From Firmicutes bacterium HGW-Firmicutes-4 (lineage in GTDB: Bacteria; Bacillota; Clostridia; Eubacteriales; Eubacteriaceae): a DNA stretch of 46,887 nucleotides. The DNA is taken from NCBI GenBank assembly GCA_002841405.1, contig PGZR01000011.1:1-46887 (forward strand), given 5' to 3'. Positions within the stretch are counted from its first letter, which is position 1. Every line of letters starts with the position of its first letter. Both the position numbers and the translations under genes were made by a program. This document shows, one piece after another, positions 40,598-46,887 of this stretch. The notes beneath the pieces are model-generated. The model saw nothing but the letters and a program-made list of their open reading frames with translations, was not told where the DNA came from and made no database searches.

Positions 40598-40901
40598 TGT
40601 TATTTCCTTTCGTTGAACAAACTTTGTTCGATGTTTTAGTTCGGTTCAGATTTTAGCTAAGCTTCAAAAGCTTAACCGTTGATCTGATATCAGTATAAAC
40701 AATATTTGTTAAGGACTTTTGAACAAAATGTTAAGGTTTTGTGAAGATTGTTAAAAATGATAACCTAGTAACGACAATTGCTAATCAGTACCCTCTTCCT
40801 TGTCAGCGGCAGTCTTTTATCTTATAATAGAAGAACATGACAAAGTCAGGGTTCCTTGGGGAACCGTCTAATCGGAGACAAGGATTCACAGGAGGTTCTT
40901 A
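40598..40901. other. Divergent intergenic region
   Basis: A 304-base gap between the small hypothetical gene and recQ. Contains the recQ promoter (40800-40828) and a small AAGCTT/AAGCTT inverted pair near 40660. No gene is visible. Confidence 0.5.
40800..40828 (+). promoter_or_regulatory. recQ promoter
   Basis: TTGTCA (40800-40805) and TATAAT (40823-40828) have a 17-base spacer, 74 bases before the GTG start. Confidence 0.75.
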
Positions 40902-43094
40902 GTGACGCTTAAAAAAAACCTGAGCCAGTATTTTGGCTATGATACATTTAAAGAAGGACAGGAAAAAATCATTACGGCTGCAGTCAATGGCCAGGATGTG
41001 CTGGGGATCATGCCCACCGGTGGGGGGAAATCCCTCTGCTATCAGCTACCCGCCCTGCAGCTGCCCGGCATCACCCTGGTGATCTCACCGCTGATTTCAC
41101 TGATGAAGGATCAGGTCGATGCTTTGGGTGAAATGGGAATCCCGTCCACCTTTTTAAATAGCAGTCTCGATGATGCTACCTATCAACAGCGGCTGGAAAA
41201 GATCCGGGCTAATCACTATAAGCTGCTGTATATCGCTCCGGAACGGCTTTGTGCGCCGGCCTTTGTGGAGCTGGTCCGGACACTTTCGGTTTCCATGGTG
41301 GCAGTGGATGAAGCCCATTGTATTAGCCAGTGGGGCCATGATTTCCGCCCCCATTACCGGGAGATTCCCGCTTTTATCGGAAATATTTCGCCCCGGCCGG
41401 TGGTGGCGGCTTATACGGCCACTGCTACGAAGAAGGTTATTCAGGAAATCCGGGAATTGCTGGCACTGCAAGATCCGGTCGAATCGATCATCGGCTTTGA
41501 CCGGCCCAACCTGCTTTATCAGGTGGTTAAAACCGGCGATAAGCTTGGTTATGTCAAAAATACCGTCACCCAGACCTTCCCGGAGCAGTCCGGGATTATT
41601 TACTGCGCCACCCGAAAAACCGTCGAAAGTGTCACCGCCAAGCTCAAAGGCCTGGGCTTTCTGGCCGGCGCCTATCACGGCGGCATGCGTCCCGAGGATC
41701 GGGAGCAGAGTCAGCAGGACTTCATCAATGACCGTCTGCATATCATGGTGGCCACCAATGCCTTTGGGATGGGGATCAATAAACCGGATGTTCGCTTTAT
41801 CATCCATTACAACATGCCCCAGAATATGGAGGCTTATTATCAGGAAGCCGGTCGTGGCGGCCGGGATGGCGAACCCAGCCACTGTACCATTCTTTATTCC
41901 CCTGCCGATATTGTCAAACAGAAACAACTGATCCAGCTCAACCAGACCTCTCCGGAGCGGGAGACGCTGTTGTTTGAGAATCTTCAGTATCTGGTCGATT
42001 ATTGCCACACCAATGATTGCCTCAGAAAAAGCATTCTCCAGTATTTTGGCGAAACTGCTGACTTTGACCGCTGCGGCAATTGCGGCAATTGTCTCGACCA
42101 GTCCGAAATGGTGGACATCACTCTGGACGCGCAAAAGATTCTTTCCTGCATTTATCGGATGAAAAACCGCTTTGGCCTGAACATGGTGATTGCGGTGCTG
42201 CGGGGCTCGAAAAATAAAAAAGTCCTGGAGCTGGGTTTTGATCAGCTGTCCACCTATGGGATTCTTAAAGAGCAGAGCGCCGAAAGTCTCCGGGAAATCA
42301 TCATGACCCTGGTCGCCAAGGGCTATATTATCGTCACTGCCGATGAGTACCCGGTTCTCAAATTGACCCCGGCTGCCAGCGGGATTTTAAAAGGCGACGA
42401 AACCGTCTTTCATAAAAAACACCTGCTGAATATCCCGGCCGCCAAAACAAAATCTTCCGGTAAAGCCAAACCACCAGTGGATTGCGACGAAGCCCTGTTT
42501 GAAGAATTGCGCAGCCTGAGACGTAGCATTGCCCAGGACAAGGGGCTGCCGCCCTATGTGATTTTTCCCGATGCCACCCTGAGAGAAATGGCGGCCTATT
42601 TTCCCCAGACCGAAGCCGAATTTTTAAACATTAGCGGCGTCGGCCAGGCCCGCTATGATCATTATGGCACGGTCTTTATCGAAGCGATCAGCCGCTTTGC
42701 CGAAAACAACCCGATCACCATCCGACCCCGGCCGGTCGCGGCAGCGGACGACCCGGAACCGCGGGTGAGCAAACAACAAACAGGCGAAAAAGAAGCAAAA
42801 GTTCCCTCCTGGGAGCTCACCTATGAGTTGTTTGCCGGTGGCATGACCATTGCCGCCATCGCCAGTCAACGGGAACTGACCGAAAACACCGTACTCAGCC
42901 ATTTAATCCGCTGCGATCAGGAAGGAAAAACAATCGACTGGGGTGATTTTGTCGATGCCGACAAAGAAGTAACGATCATCAACGCCATCGGCACCGTCGG
43001 CCTGGAAGCGCTGCGCCCCATCAAAGAAGCCCTGCCGGAGTCCTGTTCTTATGCGGATATCAAAATTGTGATCCATAAAAATGGATTGCAGTAA
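40902..43094 (+). CDS. recQ: RecQ-family ATP-dependent DNA helicase
   Basis: This 730-residue helicase unwinds DNA 3'-5' in recombination and repair. Walker A is TGGGKS (residues 39-44), motif II VAVDEAHCISQWGHDFRP, motif VI YYQEAGRGGRDG. The zinc site is visible as YCHTNDCLRKS...DRCGNCGNC, followed by the RQC winged helix, an HRDC-type domain (about 525-600, LPPYVIFPDATLREMA) and a C-terminal helix-turn-helix (WELTYELFAGGMTIAAIASQRELTENTVLSHL). The start is GTG 40902 after AGGAGG. Length agrees with Firmicute RecQ plus the extra C-terminal domain. Confidence 0.95.
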   Translation: MTLKKNLSQYFGYDTFKEGQEKIITAAVNGQDVLGIMPTGGGKSLCYQLPALQLPGITLVISPLISLMKDQVDALGEMGIPSTFLNSSLDDATYQQRLEKIRANHYKLLYIAPERLCAPAFVELVRTLSVSMVAVDEAHCISQWGHDFRPHYREIPAFIGNISPRPVVAAYTATATKKVIQEIRELLALQDPVESIIGFDRPNLLYQVVKTGDKLGYVKNTVTQTFPEQSGIIYCATRKTVESVTAKLKGLGFLAGAYHGGMRPEDREQSQQDFINDRLHIMVATNAFGMGINKPDVRFIIHYNMPQNMEAYYQEAGRGGRDGEPSHCTILYSPADIVKQKQLIQLNQTSPERETLLFENLQYLVDYCHTNDCLRKSILQYFGETADFDRCGNCGNCLDQSEMVDITLDAQKILSCIYRMKNRFGLNMVIAVLRGSKNKKVLELGFDQLSTYGILKEQSAESLREIIMTLVAKGYIIVTADEYPVLKLTPAASGILKGDETVFHKKHLLNIPAAKTKSSGKAKPPVDCDEALFEELRSLRRSIAQDKGLPPYVIFPDATLREMAAYFPQTEAEFLNISGVGQARYDHYGTVFIEAISRFAENNPITIRPRPVAAADDPEPRVSKQQTGEKEAKVPSWELTYELFAGGMTIAAIASQRELTENTVLSHLIRCDQEGKTIDWGDFVDADKEVTIINAIGTVGLEALRPIKEALPESCSYADIKIVIHKNGLQ

Positions 43095-43208
43095 CTGGCT
43101 TTATATAATTTTTAGAAAATTATAAGAACGAGCTGAATTTGCTTTGATGTCGGTTTCTAAAACAATTTTGTAGTACAAAGATCAAGCTCATACGCTAACA
43201 GCAAACTA

Positions 43209-43306
43209 GTACCGAAAATTGTTACATCATGTTGTTTGCATCGGAGCGAACAGGTGGATACCTGTCCGATTCCGCAGCAAACAACAGATTAACAATTGGT
43301 CGGTAC
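43209..43306 (+). repeat. Palindromic intergenic repeat, copy C (medium form)
   Basis: Left arm GTACCGAAAATTGTTACATC and right arm GATTAACAATTGGTCGGTAC bracket 98 bases with centre CATCGGAGCGAACAGGTGGA and a nested CAGG..CCTG stem. It lies between recQ and the TraX-like gene. Outer pieces TACGCTAA (near 43191) and TTAGCGTA (near 43386) form a wider inverted pair. Confidence 0.8.
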
Positions 43307-43343
43307 GATAGCGAAGTGCTTACCTAGTTCCATAGCGTAAATT

Positions 43344-43380
43344 GTTTCGCGCAAACCGGCAGCGAAGCTCACAGCAGTTT
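43344..43380 (+). repeat. Short dispersed repeat, copy 2
   Basis: GTTTCGCGCAAACCGGCAGC followed by GAAGCTCACAGCAGTTT, related to 39319-39353; sits 43 bases before the TraX-like start codon. Confidence 0.45.
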
Positions 43381-43422
43381 TTTTATTAGCGTATAGCTAG
43401 TACCGGAGAAGGAGAAAGACCG

Positions 43423-44196
43423 ATGACCTCGACGAGCTTAAAAGTAATCGCCCTGATTTTGATGCTGCTGGACCATATCGGGCAGTTTATTCCCGGTACG
43501 CCGCTGTGGTTGCACTGGCTGGGCCGGCTATCGGCGCCGGTGTTTATGTTTTGTATGGCCTGGGGCTTTTATTACACCCATGACCGCAAAAGATACCTGC
43601 TGCGGATGTATTTCTTTGGCGTCGGGATGGGAATGATTGATCTGATCTGCAATAACAGCATTGCTGATCCCTATGCGATGATGACCAATAATATTTTTGT
43701 GACGCTGTTGCTGGTGGCCGTGATTGTCTGGCTGATCGAAACCCGAAAAACCGACAAGCCCAAGGGCAACAAAGCCATCGCCCTGTTTGCCGGCTATCAG
43801 ATTCTGACCACGCTACTCTGTGTTCTGGCCGGTCAGTTTGTGCCGCTGACTGGCATGATGAGCTTTGTCGGGGCCATCACCGGCAATCTGATTTTTAATG
43901 AGGGCAGTTTTATCTTTGTTTTTCTGGGGGTGCTGATCTACTTCAACCGCACCGATAAAAAACGGCTGATCCTGGCCTATGGGCTTTTTTGTCTGGGCTT
44001 TTTAGCCCTGGAATGGGCTATTGATCCCCGGTTTTCCGCCCTGCTTTACAATAATTATCAGTGGATGATGATTGGTTCATTGCCGTTGATGCTGTCCTAT
44101 AATGGTGCCAAGGGACGGGGACTGAAATACCTGTTTTATATTTTTTATCCGGTTCATATTGTGGTGTTGTTTTTTATCGGCAATCTGTTTTTTTAA
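43423..44196 (+). CDS. TraX-family membrane protein
   Basis: This 257-residue protein has about eight membrane helices and the TraX signature at its start: STSLKVIALILMLLDHIGQFIPG...LHWLGRLSAPVFMFCMAWGF, with the conserved Asp-His. TraX of F plasmid acetylates pilin; chromosomal Firmicute relatives are membrane acyltransferase-like proteins of unknown substrate. ATG 43423 follows GGAGAAGGAG. It is followed by the transposase-like gene after 77 bases on the same strand. Confidence 0.88.
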   Translation: MTSTSLKVIALILMLLDHIGQFIPGTPLWLHWLGRLSAPVFMFCMAWGFYYTHDRKRYLLRMYFFGVGMGMIDLICNNSIADPYAMMTNNIFVTLLLVAVIVWLIETRKTDKPKGNKAIALFAGYQILTTLLCVLAGQFVPLTGMMSFVGAITGNLIFNEGSFIFVFLGVLIYFNRTDKKRLILAYGLFCLGFLALEWAIDPRFSALLYNNYQWMMIGSLPLMLSYNGAKGRGLKYLFYIFYPVHIVVLFFIGNLFF

Positions 44197-44273
44197 TATA
44201 GCTGAGAACGGGTGGGGTCAATGGAAACAGTAAAAATGAAGGAATATAGTCAGTAGAAAAGGAGATCAACCGG

Positions 44274-45311
44274 ATGTTAAAAGCGGTTAAAGATCAGGAA
44301 GAAGCAATAATCAAACACCGCCATGAGATTCTGCTCTGCGGTCAGGAACAGGGGGTCAGTGCGGCTTGTAAAAAATACCGGATTTCCCGGACCCTCTACT
44401 ATCGCTGGCATAAACGCTTTGATGAGCAGGGTCTGGCCGGCCTGAAGGATCAGGTCCGTCATTTTGTGCCGCCCAATAAATCGGCGCTGGCGGTGGAACA
44501 GGCGGTGCTGGATGCAATCGTTTCCTTTCCGGACTATGGTCCCCAGAGCATTGCCTGGCTGCTGGAGGAACAGGATCTGAAAATCAGCAGCAGCGGAGTC
44601 TATAATATTATGCGCCGTCACGAACTCAATCACAAACCGGCCCGCAAGCATTACAGCCGGAAAATCAGCACCGCAAAGCAGCAATCTGCAGCGGCTGAGC
44701 TTGAAGTCCGGCCTGATCGAGCCCCGGAGCCGGCGCAGCTGACAGTGGGTGAATGCTGGCTGGCCTGGACGGTGGAACGGGGTTATCAGCCGGGGATTGG
44801 CAATCTTTATCAGTACGCGGTGGTGGATTTAATCAGCGGCGTGGCCTGTGCCCGATTGTATACCAAAAAAAATGCCGACTGCGCCCTGGACCTGTTGCTG
44901 GGGGTGGCCATTCCGATGGGCAATGAGTTGCTGATGCAGCCAGGCTGGATAATGACGCCCCATCAAGTGGAGTATACCACCGGCCGAATCCACAGCAGCC
45001 ATCTTTATACCAGCAAGCTCCGGGAAATGAATATTAAACAGGTGATTTGGGAGGAGAAAAACAATCTTTATTCCAAAACCGTCCAGGTATTCAACCAGAA
45101 AAGTGGGGCTTATCTGGAGTCACTACTTGAATTAGCCGATTCTTTTGACGTAATCAAGGATGGCTTTCAGCAGTTTGTTCGTGATTATAATCTTGAGCTG
45201 CCGCTGGGCTATGGTAAAAACAGTCACAAAACACCCATGGAAATCGTTGTCGACGCCAAAGGCCCCGGGGTGACTCTGCCCTTGTGGTCCTACGTCAATC
45301 GGAAGTATTAA
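44274..45311 (+). CDS. Transposase-derived protein (IS481-like), probably domesticated
   Basis: This 345-residue protein has an N-terminal helix-turn-helix (EQGVSAACKKYRISRTLYYRWHKRF), the middle helix-turn-helix (SFPDYGPQSIAWLLEEQDLKISSSGVYNIMRRHEL) of IS481/IS3-type transposases and an RNase H-like core (YQYAVVDLISGVACARLYTKKNADCALDLLL) where the first Asp is kept. The usual TDNGxEF block is replaced by MTPHQVEYTT, and the Glu block by VIWEEKNNLYSKTVQVFNQ, so the DDE triad is doubtful. No terminal inverted repeats flank it, and an amine oxidase gene follows 67 bases on. AAAAGGAG precedes ATG 44274. Confidence 0.72.
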   Translation: MLKAVKDQEEAIIKHRHEILLCGQEQGVSAACKKYRISRTLYYRWHKRFDEQGLAGLKDQVRHFVPPNKSALAVEQAVLDAIVSFPDYGPQSIAWLLEEQDLKISSSGVYNIMRRHELNHKPARKHYSRKISTAKQQSAAAELEVRPDRAPEPAQLTVGECWLAWTVERGYQPGIGNLYQYAVVDLISGVACARLYTKKNADCALDLLLGVAIPMGNELLMQPGWIMTPHQVEYTTGRIHSSHLYTSKLREMNIKQVIWEEKNNLYSKTVQVFNQKSGAYLESLLELADSFDVIKDGFQQFVRDYNLELPLGYGKNSHKTPMEIVVDAKGPGVTLPLWSYVNRKY

Positions 45312-45378
45312 GGGTGCAAAAAGATATGCGGTTTGTAGCGGCGTTTAGGACCGCCGGTCAACCCGGAGAGGAGTGACA

Positions 45379-46608
45379 ATGAAAAAGCAGATAGCCGTCG
45401 TAGGCGGCGGATACAGCGGTTTGACGCTGGCTTATTTTCTCGAAAAAGCCGGCCATCAGGTCACGGTTTTTGAAGCGGAAGAACGAGCCGGGGGGCATTG
45501 CTTGAGTGTTTTTCACAAAAAAGAATTCTGCGAGCTGGGGTCGGTGCTGGGAACCTCAGAAGCTTTGATGAAATTTCTGCGACAGCTCGGCGTCAAAGCC
45601 GAGTACAAGTATTTTCACCGCAGTTTTCTGGGCCCGAATGGTGAGAAACAGGCCCAGATCGGTCCTGCTGAGATTGCCGGTTTTCAGGAGCAACTGCAGC
45701 GGCTGCCGGAATACCTGGCCCCTTATCAGGCGGCCTTAAATGCTCCGGGGTGGGCGAATATTCCCGATGCGCTGACCCAATCCTTTGAGTCCTGGTGTAG
45801 CGAAAACAAACTGCACACCCTGATGCGGGTTTATGCGCCCCATCTAGTGGCCTTCGGCTTTGGCAAGTCCAGTGAGATTCCGGCCATCTATGCCCTGAAG
45901 TATCTGGATATCATGACCCTGTCCTCGATGATCGAGTCCCGGAAGCTGATCAGCTTTTCCAACGGCGCCAATGAAATTATTGCCAAATTGTCGGAACGGC
46001 TGGATGATCTTAGGTTGAATAGCCCGGTCACCGGCATTGTCCCGCTTGATAATAACCGTCTGACCATAAAAACATCAGTCGGCGAAGAGGATTTTGATGC
46101 GGTGGTGGTCACCGTGCCACTGGACCGGTTGGTGATCCACGCCCCAGACCATGCCCGCCTGATGGCTTGCTACCGGCGCAAATCTTACAATGTGCTGGCC
46201 TATGTAGCCCGGGAAAACTACCGGACCACCAGTTACTTTACCCATAATTTTGACAAAGACGGACATCTGCTGCTGTTGTACAGCAGCAAGCCGGATAAAC
46301 CGGGACCGCTGCTAACCGCCTATGCTGCCGGAGATCTGCCAATTAAAGATTTGAAAGCCCAGATCGACGCCGATCTGAAACAGGCCGGTTTTAAGGCTGA
46401 GCGCCTGTTTGCCTATAAACAGTGGCAGACCTTTCCGCACGTCACCGGGGCCGAGATTAAAAATGGCTTCTACGATCAGGTCAATGCTCTTCAGGGCCAG
46501 CAGGGGATCTATTTTTCCGGCAGCCTGACCTGTTTTCCGACCCTCGATAAACTGACCCAATACCTCAGCGATTTTACCAACCGCTATTTTACAGCTGATC
46601 AACCATAA
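45379..46608 (+). CDS. FAD-dependent amine oxidase-family protein
   Basis: This 409-residue flavoprotein has the FAD-binding start IAVVGGGYSGLTLAYFLEKAGHQVTVFEAEERAGGH and the C-terminal FAD motif GIYFSGSLTCFPTLDKL. It belongs to the broad NAD(P)-binding/amine oxidase family (amine oxidases, phytoene-desaturase-like enzymes). ATG 45379 follows GGAGAGGAG; a GTG two codons earlier is possible. It is closely spaced after the transposase-derived gene. The substrate is not recognisable. Confidence 0.83.
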   Translation: MKKQIAVVGGGYSGLTLAYFLEKAGHQVTVFEAEERAGGHCLSVFHKKEFCELGSVLGTSEALMKFLRQLGVKAEYKYFHRSFLGPNGEKQAQIGPAEIAGFQEQLQRLPEYLAPYQAALNAPGWANIPDALTQSFESWCSENKLHTLMRVYAPHLVAFGFGKSSEIPAIYALKYLDIMTLSSMIESRKLISFSNGANEIIAKLSERLDDLRLNSPVTGIVPLDNNRLTIKTSVGEEDFDAVVVTVPLDRLVIHAPDHARLMACYRRKSYNVLAYVARENYRTTSYFTHNFDKDGHLLLLYSSKPDKPGPLLTAYAAGDLPIKDLKAQIDADLKQAGFKAERLFAYKQWQTFPHVTGAEIKNGFYDQVNALQGQQGIYFSGSLTCFPTLDKLTQYLSDFTNRYFTADQP

Positions 46609-46666
46609 ATTTATTTATTTTAGCTTGCTGTTTACAGATTTACGGTAACAGCCGGCTTTTTTTATC

Positions 46667-46724
46667 AACACATCCCGTTAAGTTGTTAACACCAAGTTAA
46701 AACAGCTGACGGGATGTGTTTTTA
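46667..46724. terminator. Terminator after the amine oxidase gene
   Basis: AACACATCCCGT (46667-46678) pairs with ACGGGATGTGTT (46709-46720), a 12-bp stem with a 30-base loop and T-run. Confidence 0.8.
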
Positions 46725-46739
46725 TGCGCTGTTAAATTG

Positions 46740-46768
46740 TTGTCAAAGTCAATCAGATGACTTATAAT
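46740..46768 (+). promoter_or_regulatory. Promoter of the last partial gene
   Basis: TTGTCA (46740-46745) and TATAAT (46763-46768), 17-base spacer. Confidence 0.7.
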
Positions 46769-46822
46769 CAGTTCAAAGAAGCCACTGAAAACAATTACAA
46801 AAAGCGGAAAGCGAGAAATAAG

Positions 46823-46887
46823 ATGGAAGTTTATAAGGTTCTGGAAATCAAAAAAAGCGTCTATGAAAATAATGACCGGGAGGCTGA
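46823..46887 (+). CDS. Start of a gene cut by the window end, possibly HypB-like GTPase
   Basis: From ATG 46823 the frame gives MEVYKVLEIKKSVYENNDREA and continues past the end. This resembles the beginning of HypB-type nickel-insertion GTPases (MEVxVxxxVLExNDxxA followed by LNLMSSPGxGKT), but the P-loop is outside the window. A promoter precedes it and an in-frame ATG at 46757 lies inside that promoter, so ATG 46823 is preferred. Confidence 0.4.
   Translation, partial: MEVYKVLEIKKSVYENNDREA

Noticed and set aside
41154..42134. Open minus-strand frame of 326 codons opposite recQ
   Set aside because: It lies fully antisense to well-supported helicase motifs, lacks a ribosome binding site and results from codon bias of recQ.
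44197..45378. Complete insertion sequence around the IS481-like gene
   Set aside because: No terminal inverted repeats or target duplication could be found in the flanks, and the neighbours are close and intact.

Overview
The window looks like a chromosomal segment of a low-to-mid GC anaerobic Firmicute close to Acetobacterium (Eubacteriaceae). This is inferred from clostridial hydrophobic-W (ChW) secreted proteins, a tungsten-type aldehyde:ferredoxin oxidoreductase with its own MoaD-like protein, DUF3786 and DUF1858 proteins, a hemerythrin protein, strong AGGAGG ribosome binding sites with frequent TTG/GTG starts, and a remnant of a methenyl-THF cyclohydrolase. No rRNA, tRNA, CRISPR array, prophage or complete insertion sequence was seen.

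Region 1 (1-9.1 kb) is an accessory strip of small plus-strand genes: DsbA-like oxidoreductase, flavodoxin-like protein, GNAT acetyltransferase, transglutaminase-like protein, small lipoprotein, M13 metallopeptidase, HelD-like helicase and a Nim/pyridoxamine-oxidase-like protein. It is littered with remnants: a SIMPL-domain stub, a decayed copy of the lipoprotein start, and a second M13 C-terminus joined to a truncated membrane-protein ORF. Region 2 (9.2-14.9 kb) has a LytTR/DUF3021 regulator pair, cysteine synthase, a cytosolic diguanylate cyclase, a decayed HigBA-type toxin-antitoxin trace, a NYN/OST-HTH protein and a chimeric FchA/DUF924 remnant. Region 3 (15-20.4 kb) holds the AFOR-MoaD unit, behind a promoter and a perfect 14-bp hairpin, then a secreted phosphatidylserine-decarboxylase-like protein and a DUF3786 protein.

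Region 4 (20.4-27.6 kb) is sensory: a membrane diguanylate cyclase, a divergent hemerythrin/DUF1858 locus with a Crp/Fnr regulator next to it, and a membrane diguanylate cyclase whose gene overlaps that of an orphan BMP-type binding lipoprotein. Region 5 (27.7-37 kb) has two secreted ChW proteins (C39-like peptidase, SGNH hydrolase), an RsmH-like methyltransferase, a MoaE-like protein, a PutP-type sodium symporter, and a TetR regulator upstream of a ferredoxin-containing aldo/keto reductase. Region 6 (37-46.9 kb) has Maf, dCMP deaminase, VanZ-like protein, a nitroreductase-like protein, RecQ, a TraX-like protein, an apparently domesticated IS481-like transposase followed by an FAD amine oxidase, and the first codons of a probable HypB-like gene.

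The most notable signals are: one perfect dyad (23710-23727) placed 40.5 bp upstream of both inferred start sites of divergent promoters beside a Crp/Fnr gene; a family of three palindromic intergenic repeats with shared arms and variable centres (29583, 37894, 43209); the binding-lipoprotein/diguanylate-cyclase overlap; the transposase-derived gene lacking a recognisable DDE triad; and the secreted, membrane-anchored PSD-like protein.
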